Below, piece by piece: positions 21,421 to 32,066 of a stretch of 64,000 nucleotides of DNA. Position 1 is the first letter of the stretch. The number at the start of each line of letters is the position of its first letter. The position numbers and the translations under genes were made by a program. Below the pieces are notes generated by a model. That model was given only the letters and a program-made list of their open reading frames with translations. It was not told the origin of the DNA and did no database searches. This DNA comes from Ursus arctos (taxonomy: Eukaryota; Chordata; Mammalia; Carnivora; Ursidae). The stretch spans positions 9,624,566-9,688,565 of the forward strand of contig NC_079873.1 of NCBI RefSeq assembly GCF_023065955.2, written 5' to 3'.

Positions 21421-23153
21421 ACTTTTGTTGTTTTGCCTCATTCTCCTTCCCCAACACCACCTATCCTCACCCTCCCCCCCCCAAAGCATCTAAGTTCTTC
21501 ACATTTCTGGGGTGTATTAAAAACTCTCACATCGTGAAACCTAACTTGCCAGCATATTCTTCCTACCATGTTGATTATGCATCAACATAGAGCAGTAGAG
21601 GAATAATACGTAAAGTGTTAAGAAAAATGATTCAAATCTCAGCAAAAAGGCCGGGAGCGGTCAGGATCTCCTTTCAATGTCATAGCGGCGCTCTGTTTAA
21701 CGAGCCCAGCCCAGGACCACGGAACTGGCTATAGAAGGTATCTTTGTGTGACTTGATATTTACTATTTGTTACATAAGAACCCCGGACTACGTGAACTTA
21801 TGTGTTCATGTGTATATTTTGTCTGGAAGACATGCAAATCATTTCTGGCTGGTGGAAAAGATCACCCCGAAGGTCATGGTATCATAGCCCCGTAAGACAC
21901 GGAGCAGTGCTGTGTGCAACCTGGCAAACTCATACGAACATCTTTCTTTTTTAATGCCTATAAATAACATAGCTCCTCCTGCGCTCCTTGCAATACCTTG
22001 ACTGTCTCATTAAGGAATTGCAGAAAGTCTTTGATGGGAGCCATGTTTTTAACTTCTTGGATATTGCACTTTGAAAAGAGTCCAGAAAAGCCGGCATAGG
22101 AGCCACTCCTGGCCACTATGGGGATGAAGAGCGTCTAGGTCCTTCAGGACAGCTGTTTGGAACCCTTTCATAGAGCCCCCCCCTCAGAGTTATTTTTTTT
22201 TTCAACCTATACTATTAACGTCCCTCCGGGAACCAGAGCCCCGGAAAAGCTTTTCCACAACATTACTGAACACGTAAATAACATTTGTGGCCTGCACCGT
22301 GCCTGGGTAAAGCACCCCTGGCACACGATGAAAGAGCTGCAGAGTGCAGTGGGTTTTCCAGCGACCGGCCCACCAGCAACCAGCGTGAAGGAGGAAAGGT
22401 AACCAGTTTTTCCAGAATGATAAGAAACAAAACCCACTCGAGTCTAAGCGGCGGCCACAAACACACGTGTTGGAGTGGCAGCAATTTCACAGCACCCTGG
22501 AAAAGCCCAGACTCCTAGCAAGTTCTAACAGCAAGGCCAGGACAGACCCTAGTCTCCGGGAAGGGGCGCACGCTCGCTTGTGAAATTTGTTGGCAATAAA
22601 ATATTTGAACAGCTGGGGTCCCGCGCAGAGTTCTGACATGGGCTATTTTATACAAAGGAGTCTTTTTCTGCTCTTCCCACTCCAAAAAGGAAAGGTCTTT
22701 TCATGTTTTTATTGAAAAAGTAACCAATGGGCCCAAAAGGTCAGTTGGGCTATTCGTTCTCTGGCTTAACACAATTCCTTGTTAGTGCTGTGTTTTCAAA
22801 TCACGTGGCGTGCATTTAAGTGGATTTTTCTAAGATAAAAGGCATTTCACTTTTTGAAGATGTTAGAAGGCACGTTTGTCTCCTCGTTGTGCTGTTGGTA
22901 TTCAGGCTGCTGTTTGCACGCAGGCCACTGTTTTCTGTGCTGTTTCATAGTCACCTGCCTCTGAAGGCTTGGCTGGAAGGAAATGGCTGCTCGGGAAAGA
23001 CTGATGGTGTCGATCTCGATCATTCAGATCTCAGAACTTAAAGGTTTTTCCATTTTGTTTTGGTTTGAAATATTAAGGTGACCAAGAGAGAACATAAATG
23101 AAAAGCTTATTTAAAAAATAGTCTTTCTCCTTTGCTAAAAATACCCAGAATCC
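21421..23153. other. Unique non-coding DNA
   Basis: A 1.7-kb stretch where no SINE, LINE or LTR was recognised. Short frames at 22157-22518 on both strands overlap each other and lack domains. Confidence 0.45.
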
Positions 23154-23348
23154 TTCCATGCTTTTTTTTTTTTTTTAATTTATTTGAGAGAGAGAGCATG
23201 AAGTTTGGGGGGCGGGGGAGAGGCAGAGGGAGAGGGAGAAGCAGACTCCCCGCTAAGCAGGGACCCTCCCCACCCACCCCACCCCCCTCCGCCCCAAGCA
23301 TGACCTGAGCTGAACAGGCTTAACGACTGTGCCCCCATTCCATGCTTT
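23154..23348 (-). mobile_element. CAN SINE, antisense, rearranged head
   Basis: Poly-T, 'aatttatttgagagagag' and 'gcagactccccgctaagcag' are SINE text, but the usual 'gggctcgatcccaggac' part is replaced by a C-rich run (about 23264-23296) before 'catgacctgagctgaa'. Flanked by ttccatgcttt at 23154-23164 and 23338-23348. Confidence 0.92.
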
Positions 23349-24590
23349 GGTAACTCTTTAGTGAAGCTGTCTTGTATTTAGTAGCAGAAATGCAAAAGGG
23401 TTAGCCGGGGCCTAGAACAGTGCCCTTGTAATTGCTGGTTGAATTTTCTTAACTAATAAAAGCAACCTAAATGGTCAGTTTGTATACATTTCATTTTGCC
23501 TTAGTCTAAGAATTTATCTGTGCCCAAATAGATCTAGAAAGCCGAGCCGAGGGATAGGGTAGGTCAAGGGTTTTACTATCACCGTTCTGCAGGGCCAAGC
23601 AGTACCTTCGTCCATCCTTGGACCTGAAAAATGTTTTTTGATCAGGGGTCCCCTACCCCCGTGGTCAGTCCCCAGATCAGTGATGTGTTCACTGGACATT
23701 CACTGCCTTCCGAGCTGCTGATGGGCTGGTCTGTTTGCTCCTGGCTTTCTCTGGCTCCCCCTCTTCCCACGCAGTATGGTTACTTGTCAGGAAGGAAACA
23801 CAGGAATACAAAGACCCTAAACCTACAGGGTTTTCCTTAAATGACTTTAATGCTGCTTATTTTGCAATAGATTGAGAAGATCTCCCTAAAATTTGCGGCT
23901 TCCTTTTGGAGGTATTAGGTCAGGCTTTTCCCTTGCATTTTCCAGAAAATTCCGTCTTCGAAGAGTTGCACGCTCTTGCCCCGTCCAACAGGTTCCGGTT
24001 AGGGGTCTGCCTGACCCCCTCTGGCTTTCGTGCTGCTTTTGATACTCAAATTACCTGTTCTGCAGAAAAACCTTCACTTACTGCTTCAAATTGGATTTGT
24101 AAAGGCTGTTTATTGAAGAGGAGGAGCTTGTCTGTTTTTCCCTTTTGCCCTGCCATGAAGCTAAGATTAATGACCCCACATAAATTGTTGGTCTTCTCCT
24201 TTATCTGCAATACCTGGAAAGTTCTGACCCCATAATACAGGTAATGAAAGTCAGCGGGAGCAAATAAATCAGCTTCAAGTGGGTCAGTTCATTAGAATAG
24301 CTTGCTTTGTTGCATTTGTCTTGAACCCCTGGAATCTCGGCTCCACCCCTTCTAGTTCGGAGGCGCGGCTGCCCTGGCCCCCACCTGTGCCCCTCCTCCT
24401 TCCTCAGGGCAAGCTGCTGCTCCTGAGTTGGGGTGGGTGGCAAGCTCCTTGCCCGTTAGTGTCAGTGTTTTCCTTTGGCCTGCTCTCCTCACAAGCCTCA
24501 CCGCCTGTCAGGGGAGAGCTGGATCCTCTCACTGCCCTGAGGCCTAGAGAAAGCGTTGAGCTCCCTCCGGGGGCCCCTACCTCAGCCTCT
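23349..24590. other. Non-coding DNA, nothing recognised
   Basis: Frames at 23906-24235 and 24279-24725 on the plus strand have no recognisable protein similarity; the second runs into a hAT relic. Confidence 0.45.
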
Positions 24591-24597
24591 ACGCTGC

Positions 24598-24935
24598 TCT
24601 CCAACATGGCAGCCACGAGCCACACTGTAGCTACTGGGTGCTTGAAATGTGGCCAGTCGGAACGGAGATGTGCAGGACGTGTAAAATTCATACCAAATTC
24701 CAAAGACTTCATACAAAGTAAGTGAAAGAATATCAAATATCAAAAAATGATTTTTACAGATTATACATTGAAATAATATTTTGCATCTATTGGCTTCAAC
24801 AAAATGTATTATTAAAACTAACCTCACCATCTTCTATTTATTATTTTTTTTAATGCGGCCACTAGAAACGTAAAATTCCCTACGTGGCTTGCATGTGCGG
24901 CTTCCGGTCCATTTCCATTGGGCCGCGCCGGCCCC
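24598..24935 (-). repeat. hAT-type DNA transposon relic
   Basis: 'gctactgggtgcttgaaatg', 'tggccagtcggaac' and an AT-rich middle followed by 'gcggccactagaaacgtaaa' match an old non-autonomous element whose ends read as 'tagccacatgtggctagt' type text. The exact subfamily is uncertain. Confidence 0.6.
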
Positions 24936-25254
24936 CCGCTCACTCTTTCTCTGCCTCTTTCCACCTGTCATACCCCCCCCCCCCAACACTCCTCGGTCGT
25001 CCTCTGGGCTGGGGTTACCGCTCTTCTCCATGCAATTCCTAACTCTCGGCCAAGACATTTGGAACCGTAGCTACACAAAGCCAGTAAGGATTCATTGGGC
25101 GATTACTGTTGTCAGGTGCTTTGAGGCTCTGGATCTGTATTTCCTTGAAGAGTAAGAAACCGATTGCAAAGAAGGTATCATCTATTGAGAAGGAAGGGAT
25201 TATAAACCAACAGTCAGGACAAAACGAGAAAAGTTCTGGAGCAGGTCGATGTGC

Positions 25255-25740
25255 AGTTCACTCGCCTGTGGTTGTCGGAGGGGGCCCCGGGAGACAGAGG
25301 TGGAAAGGGCCTGGCAGGACCGGATGACAGAGCGCCAGGAGGCCAGGGCGGCAGGGCCCCGGGTGGTCAAGCCGCAGGGGACCCGATGACGGCGGGAGAG
25401 GAGGATGGGCCGCGGTGCCGCCGGCTCCAGGGGCCGGAGAGCAGGTCTGGGTGCCGAAGCCGGAGCGGGGCCCGCGCAGGGGCCGACGCAGGACAGGGGC
25501 GGAGTGCTGAGCGCTCTCAGCCCCCACGCCGGATCCGTGCTGAGCCGGTCACGCGTCTCTGTGAGCACCCAGCGGGCACTGGCGGGGGGACGGGGCCGGA
25601 GAACTTGCTCGTGGGTCACAGCTTCCACAAACGTCCGCAAGTCCGCTCTCTGACAGGAGAGCTGCCTGTGCGCTCGAGCTGAGCAGAAGCAGTGACCTAG
25701 TTCACCGGCCTGCTCGCCAGGGCAGAACGCCCGACGTTTA
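25255..25740. promoter_or_regulatory. CpG island (candidate promoter or enhancer)
   Basis: By hand count there are about 46 CpG dinucleotides in roughly 485 bp, in DNA of about 65-70% GC, whereas flanking DNA is CpG-poor. No SINE, LTR or LINE text is recognised inside. Part of it is Gly/Pro-like repetitive ('gccaggaggccagggcgg', 'cagggccccgggtggtc'). CpG islands of this density usually mark promoters, sometimes orphan enhancers or gene-body islands. No first exon could be identified with confidence, so direction is unknown. Frames of 143 residues (plus, 25251-25682) and 225 residues (minus, 25200-25877) cross it and are probably by-products of high GC. Confidence 0.75.
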
Positions 25741-26214
25741 TCAAAAGTGAAAACTCGTTCTCCAATAAACGCCTTACTTGGCAGAACCTTCTCTCCACCT
25801 CTCTGTGACAGGAAATCCAGGGTAATGAGCAGGTAGGGAGCCCATGTATTGCCTCGGTTCTTGAAACCCAGAGACAACGTGTTGGAGGACCCACCCTCTC
25901 AGCCCAGGGATCTTGCAGACCTTTGCCTGGGGGCCCCCCAAGACTGGATTTCCGACGGCAGGCTGCTGCGAGTCCGTGGGCCCAGGACTAACACACCCAC
26001 TCCTGTCGGCTTTCACCGCCGTGTGTGGACAGGGTCTCCAGGGGGAAGGAAGGCCTTGCTCCAAAAAAAAAAAAGTCAACATTGGGGTGCAGTTTATTTT
26101 ATAAGGAAAATTAAGGCAGAATCTCTCTACCAAGCCAAGGCCAGAGCAATGCTTAGGGATTTTGAGCTCATGAGATTACAGGGGACACTTAAACGACCAC
26201 CACATCAAAGAGCT
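25741..26214. other. Flank of the CpG island, non-coding
   Basis: Mixed composition with an A-run at 26060-26072. Frames on both strands overlap and lack domains. Confidence 0.4.
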
Positions 26215-26310
26215 GCCCCCCCAGGGTCTGATGTCATTGGCCTCATCTGGGCGCTTTATTTTTTTGAGCACTCCCAGGTGATTCCAATCTGCCGCCAACG
26301 TTGAAAACCT
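26215..26310 (+). repeat. MER5-group hAT fragment
   Basis: 'gggtctgatgtcattggcct', then 'ctcccaggtgattccaatct' and 'caacgttgaaaacc' preserve the right half of a MER5-type element. Confidence 0.6.
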
Positions 26311-26639
26311 GAAAACCATTGAGTTAGACTTTGAAAGTCCATTTTATTTTATTTATTTTTATTTTTTTATTTGTACTTTACTTGGCACTGATTTTCTGCC
26401 TGAAGTGGGAAGAGGGAAAATTGAGGTGGTTGATTCAAGGCTTAAGAAATCAAATGGACCAGTCCAAAGCCGCGGAGAAAGTCCGAGGTGTGGCCGGGCG
26501 GAGAAATCAGGACTGCAGCAGGAAAGCTCTTGGAGTGGGCTCCTCACTTACTGGACTTCTTTATTGCTCTGCAAAAGCCACGGCAATTGTCCTGAAAGAG
26601 CCAGAAAGACGCAGTTGCAGATCAATTTCTCTAAGGCGG

Positions 26640-26787
26640 GTGGTCCTCAAGTAGATCAGCTGGAGGGGCTTGATAAAACACTGATTGCTCAATCCCACCC
26701 CCAGAATGGCAGGTTCTCTAGGCGGGGAGACACCAGAAAATGTAGATTTCCAACCAGATCCCAGGTGATGCTGCTGGCCCCGGAAGG
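26640..26787 (+). repeat. MER5A-like hAT relic
   Basis: 'gtggtcctcaagtagatcag', 'ggggcttgataaaacactga' and 'ccaggtgatgctgctggcc' in consensus order. Confidence 0.75.
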
Positions 26788-27980
26788 TAAGGAAAAAGAG
26801 AATTATTTCAAATGAAAACTCAGCAGAAAGCAGCCGGTGTTTGCAGCGAGCACCCACCGTGTGCTAGCACCAGGCCACACCTGGGGGTCCAGAGGAGGGG
26901 CCGGAACTCCTGCCCCCCATAGCTTGACTGTCTAGAGACCGAGACCCAGAGTCCCTGGAGAGGACTTCCAGTTTCTTTTTGGAGATGGACAGGGCTAAAG
27001 AAAGCATGGCTCACGCCATTACTATATCGAACACACAGACAAGCTGCAAGTTCAAACTTCCCTTGAATCTGTCAGACACCTGGGGCTGTGTGGCGAACAA
27101 CTAACCCAGAATGGAAGAACGGACGGACATCTGCAGCAACAGACGGGACGTAAGCCCTTACTTCCTTGGGGCAGATGCTATAAGAATTTGCTAGAATTTT
27201 TTTTTTAAGTTTTTTAAAATGATTTTTGTGGAGGTCCTCTGTGGGTTTTGGGCCACAATTTGAAATTCATTTTGAAACAAGATCCCCAGTTTTGCCCCTT
27301 CCAGTTTCCCCAAATGATAGCCGGGCCATAGGGTAGGAGTGATGGGGGGAAATATGAAAAGCCCCCAAACCTTCTGTTGTATCAGGGTCCTTCAAGCCAG
27401 GAATGAAACTGGATGAGTTTGAGCAGTGGAAGGAAGCCTGTAGTTTGGGGTGCCAGAAGGGCCAGCTGGAGGAAGCCCAGTCAGCAGCACCCACACGGAT
27501 TGCTGCCAATGTTATTTGTGCTGACAAGCTACGCCAAGTATGGATCAACAAGGATGCTTTTTACCAGCAATGTCTACCACTGGTGGGCGTGCCCCTTTGC
27601 AGATGGCGGGGACGTCCTTAGAGCTTTTCTCTCCCGACACTGTTTGCTTTCTAGCACCATCCCATGTACGGCCTCGCAGTAAATCCAGCCTGCGTCCTTA
27701 CAATAAAAGAAGTCGAGTAAGTGTAGATTCTTAAAAATTGCCAATCGCTGGGCAACTCCTGTAACTTTTTCTATACATAAAAGTTTTAGCCTTGGATGTC
27801 TGAGAGAAATCTGGAATGTTATTGGAAGCTCTGGAATCTGAAAATATTTTTACTGGACTTTCTGAATTCTTTAACACAAAGCCCATGAAAGTATATCATT
27901 TTTCTTTCCTGGGGATTTTTGGATAACATAAAAGAATTTCATGGAAAAAATGTTCATCTTCCAGAAAATGCTAATAACCA
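26788..27980. other. Unique non-coding DNA
   Basis: No repeat recognised. Overlapping frames at 27403-27734 have no known domain. Confidence 0.4.
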
Positions 27981-28040
27981 TTTGCTGCTTCTCAACGAGA
28001 GGCCAATAGATTTGCTACTTCTCAACAAGAGGCCGATAGA
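27981..28040. repeat. 30-bp tandem duplication
   Basis: Two adjacent 30-bp units (27981-28010 and 28011-28040) differ at three positions; each contains 'cttctcaac' and ends 'ggcc(a/g)ataga'. The unit is a multiple of three and keeps an open frame (27919-28299, 126 residues) giving a repeated LLLLN-RPI peptide. No protein family is recognised, so coding is unproven. Confidence 0.93.
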
Positions 28041-29970
28041 ACTAACTGGAGAAGGGAAGGGCAATTCTTCATCTCCTTTATGCTCCTTATTCATTTGTAT
28101 CTTATTCTTCATGACTTTCAGGATTTTTCTCTGTCTCTCTGTAGCCCATACTCACTGGAAAGATACCCGACTCAGCTCTTCTTCTCAGAATTTGTGTGGA
28201 CGATTTTTACTTCCTGTGAATCTTTTATTGCCTAAACCATCCTTTTTCTACCACACAGCTTGGCCCACATACTGGGAACCGGGGTGGGGGGAGATGTAGG
28301 CCCTAAATTAAGAAATGTTCTCTCTTTAGTTGTCAACATAAAATAAACTTTCTAGAATTTCCAGGAATTCATCAGTAATCTATGGTGAATTCTTGGTATT
28401 TTCCTGGAATCATTCATTTCCACTCATCCTCCCTTCAAGCTAAATGCATCGTTTAGAGAGGAACCAAACCCATTTTCCAAATATCTGGAGTTGTGAGTCT
28501 TCTACACTCTACGCTCAAACGGAAATATTGACTAACTGTCCCATACACGGTCGCCGCCCTTGCCAGCCTTGGTTTGGATCTGCCAAAGGAGTCTCACATC
28601 TAGAATCTTTAAACTGCACAGTTGTGACCCTATTCCCAGTTCCATATTCTGGGCCCCACATAAACCGCCCAACATACAGATTCACATTTAATTTGAGAAC
28701 TCTCTTGGAACTGGCCAACTTCTCCCCACCAGCAATTAAATCAGGTCCAAATCGGGTATCCTGAGCTGGCATCGACTTCAAGTTGACCCTTTGTGTCTAC
28801 GCCCACCTTAACGCCAGTACTGAGTTGGTACGCAAGATCGAGGTGCCACAAAATAGGCCTGGGCTGAAAACACCTGGAATAACTGGCCACCCCCCACGTT
28901 TCCTTGGCATTGGCTTACCATTTGGGTTGAAGAAGGTGATCTTTGTGAGTGACCAGCCAAAGCAAAGCATGACATGTGATTTCTTTCCCACGGACATTCA
29001 CATGGATTTCTAAAAGTGCTTACATACTCCAGAACGAAAAGCTTCATGTCCCAGGAGAATAAATATATCTCCCCCCCCCACACACACACAGTCACTCACA
29101 CATACTCACACAAATAAGTGACAGAAGAGTATCACCGCACAGGAAAGGGATTACGTTAATGAAACGCTAAACCAAGTATCGGTGTCCATTTGTTCATTCT
29201 TGTTAGGATTAAACTGAAAGCTGTTTATCTGCCGCTAGTCGCTCAGGGATAGATCTTGGCTTTACTTTTGAAAGAGATTCTTGGCACAGTTTCATTGTTA
29301 GGGATACAGGATCCGAGACAAAAAAGAAATTGTCCTGAAGGAGTATAAAAGAGTTATGGTCCTCAGATCTTTATCTGTCTCGATGTTCGGAAAACTTGCT
29401 TCGAGAGCAATAACACGGGGCTGGAGTAGAAGGATGGGCAGGAAGGGGAAGCTGAGACAGCCGCCAGGAAGCTGGGGGCTAGCAGCTCTTGTCTTTTCCT
29501 GAGCAGGGGAATACAATTAGACAAGAGTTATAAATACATGAGTGTAAAACCACAGTGTGTCTGAGCAGAGCGGGATGGTGCTGAGTCCATATTGCTTGTG
29601 TGGAGGGACAACTGAAATTCATTCACGGAAAGTTCATGAAGACCAAGTTACTGCACTCAGCATGGCGTTGGTCCCTAACATGGTCTTCCCCAAGTTGTAT
29701 CAGGTCTCCCTCTCCATCAGTTTCCACTGAACCAGCAGAGCGAGCACCAACTTCTCCTGATTTCTGCTTTTCAACCTTAAACCGAGGTGTGCTTCGTGGT
29801 GACAACAGCTCTGAACCAAAGGCCACAAGGACAACCTTGCAGGCCTGAGTGGCACATCCACCTGGCTTCATCTTTATGTGGAAGTCCTCGTTTATGCCTT
29901 CTCTCTTGGCTCTTGCTCCAAACCCAGTCACTGTAAACTATACAACATAGCTGTTTATACTTCACTTTTT
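28041..29970. other. Unique non-coding DNA
   Basis: Nearly 2 kb with no recognised repeat except a short CA run near 29075-29092. Frames at 28444-28764, 28783-29013 (plus) and 29623-29931 (minus) are 76-106 residues with no recognisable domain. Confidence 0.4.
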
Positions 29971-30195
29971 AGAATCAGAGTGAAGGCGGGGCGCCTGGGT
30001 GGCTCAGTGGGTTAAACGTCTGCCTTCGGCTCAGGTCATGATCTCAGTGTCCTGGGATCCAGCCCCACATTGGACGCCTTGCTCAGCGGGGAGTCTGCTT
30101 CTCCAACCACCCCCCTGCCCCCAGTCATGCTCTCGCTCTCAAATAAATGAATAAGAATCTTAAAAAAAAAAAAAAAAAAGAATCAAAGTAAAGGC
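29971..30195 (+). mobile_element. CAN SINE
   Basis: Body 29988-30178, duplication agaatcagagtgaaggc (29971-29987) and agaatcaaagtaaaggc (30179-30195), two mismatches. B-box text altered to 'gggatccagccccacatt'. A 17-nt A-tail remains. Confidence 0.97.
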
Positions 30196-30419
30196 AACAG
30201 CCATCTTAGACTTTTGCTCTTTCAATATAGACATCATAAATATGAACTCCTTCTTGTGTGTGTTTGCTTTTCGCTCGGGGCCTGTCGCTGTCCAAATGTG
30301 TGAAGAGTATGTCTTAATGGGGAAAATTACTACTAAAAAGAGTCTTCGGGTCAGTTTTTTCCACCACCCGATGGATAAAAATGCTCAGAGTGCATTAAAA
30401 TCAGTTTGATCATTTATCA

Positions 30420-30790
30420 AAATTATTGACTCCGTGATACACTAGACACCATCCTGGGCACTGGGCACAATGCAGCAAATAAAATAGGACAGAAATCCCT
30501 GCTCGCCTGAAATTTATATTCCAGTGGTGATATAGGGAAAGATGAAAGAAGGGAAGAGGATGGGGAAAGCCAGCGGTCACGGCGATAGGGCGATTTTATC
30601 GAGGTCGGTGATGTTTGAGCAAAGAACTGAAGGAGAAAAAGGGAGACAAGTGGATGTGTGGGGCAGCGGATTGCTGGAAAAGCAAGTAGTGAGCATGAAG
30701 GCCATGCAGGAGAAGGCGGCCTGGTGCAGGTGCGTGGAGGGGGGGTGCGGGGGGGGGGGTGCGGGGTGCTGCAGGGAGTGAGGGAGGAGG
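30420..30790 (-). repeat. L2 LINE relic
   Basis: 'ccatcctgggcactgggcac', 'aatccctgctcgcctgaaat' and 'ttatattccagtggtgatat' are reverse-oriented L2 3' text; the right part continues as a G-rich diverged segment. Confidence 0.65.
30739..30766 (+). other. G-run cluster, possible G-quadruplex
   Basis: G7, G11 and G4 runs are separated by 'tgc', with another GGG at 30774-30776. This satisfies the usual G4 pattern on the plus strand. It could equally be an unstable homopolymer. Confidence 0.7.
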
Positions 30791-31049
30791 GGAAGTAGCA
30801 TGTGAAATAACAATTAACATTTCAAAAAAGTGTTCTTTCTCAATGTGATTCTTAACCAAATTACTTTTCTGATTTTTCCTTCTCCATCCTGACAAGATAA
30901 ATGACTTGAGGTGTCAGCTGTATTATCACTAGAAATATTAGAAATTATAATAAGGCTGTGCTATCTCATCTACTTTCCAGCATTACATTGATTATTATCC
31001 TAATCATGATAATCTCCACTGTGACCACCAGGAACGCAGGGGCTCCACG

Positions 31050-31210
31050 GTTTACATCCTCTCATTTGCCCCCGCAATAATGCCTGGGTAACTGTTATTT
31101 CCCATTTCGCAGATAGAGAAATTTTTCAGATGAGTCGGTGACTTGCCTAAAACCGCTCAGCGAGTAAACGCTGGTGGAGCGCGGATTAGAAACTCGGTAT
31201 TATGTTAGCT
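31050..31210 (-). repeat. MIR SINE relic
   Basis: 'atttcgcagatagagaaatt', 'ggtgacttgcctaaaaccgc' and 'gagcgcggattagaaactcg' are the reverse MIR core. Confidence 0.75.
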
Positions 31211-31329
31211 CAGTACTACACACTGCATTCAGTATACCAGCTCATACCCTCTATACTCTTTCCTTTCAAAAGGAAACATTTGTAGCTGGAAAAGATGGGT
31301 TTACCAAATAAGGACAGAGTAAACTGAAC

Positions 31330-31410
31330 AATGACATTTATTTCAGTGTTCTGTATCATCGTGAAAAATGAGAAACAACCTGCGAGTCCAATAATGAGAA
31401 ATGGATAAGT
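31330..31410 (+). repeat. Old LINE 3' fragment upstream of MLT1
   Basis: 'atcgtgaaaaatgagaaaca' and 'aatgagaaatggataagtat' resemble an old L1-like 3' sequence also seen at 38540-39085. Diverged sequence to about 32400 may be its continuation beyond the MLT1 insertion. Confidence 0.5.
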
Positions 31411-32066
31411 ATGGTGGGCTGAATAATGGCCACCCTAGGAGGTCCGAGTCCTAATTCCTGGGACCTGTGAGTATGTCGCCTCACAGGGCAGAGGGGAGGG
31501 GGACTGGGCAGGGCCAGTGTAAGGCTGCAGGTGGGATTAAGATTGCTAATCAGGGAGATTATCCAGAGGCCCCCCTGCAATCATGAGTGTCCTTAAAAGT
31601 AGAAGTGGAAGAAAGGCACAGAGAGAGGCCATGTTGTTGGCTTTGAACTTGGAGGAAGGGCCACAAGCCGAGGAACTCACGTGTCTTTTAGAAGCTGCAG
31701 AGGGCAAGGAAATATTCTTTCTGGAGCCTCCTGAAGGAACGCAGCCTCGTGGATGCCTGGGCTTCAGCCTGGTGAGGCCCATGTTGGACTGCTGACCTCC
31801 AGAGCTGTCAGATAAATCATCCATGTGTTGATTTTTTAAAAAAGATTTTATGTATTTATTTCAGAGAGAGAGAGAGAGCAGGAGCAGGGGGGCAGAGGGA
31901 GAGGGAGAAGCAGAGTCCGACATGGGGCTCGATCCCAGGACAGTGGGATCATGACCTGAGCCGAAGGAAGACGCTTAACGGACCGAGGCACCCAGGCGCC
32001 CCAAATCCATGTGGTTTAACCTGTTCCGTTTGTGCTAATTGTTACAGCAGCGATAGAAAACTAATA
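31411..32066 (+). repeat. MLT1-type LTR (ERVL-MaLR), split by a SINE
   Basis: 'atggtgggctgaataatggc' start, 'aagattgctaatcagg', 'ggaagaaaggcacagagaga', 'gcccatgttggactgctgac' and end 'gcgatagaaaactaatatag'. The SINE at 31830-32002 lies near its 3' end. Internal viral sequence is absent. Frames at 31546-31824 are shadows. Confidence 0.88.
31819..32015 (-). mobile_element. CAN SINE, antisense, in MLT1
   Basis: Body about 31830-32002. Tail 'aaaaaagattttatgtattt', purine-rich middle, 'ggggctcgatcccaggac' and head 'caggcgcccc'. Flanks share 'atccatgtg' (31819 and 32005). An internal segment between the purine-rich and 'catggggctc' parts is shortened. Confidence 0.94.

Noticed and set aside
25255..25740. 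CRISPR-like or bacterial/viral system
   Set aside because: The whole window is mammalian; internal GC-rich repetition lacks regular repeat-spacer structure.
29623..29931. 102-residue minus frame considered as a processed pseudogene
   Set aside because: No parent protein could be recognised and there is no poly-A tail or target duplication around it.
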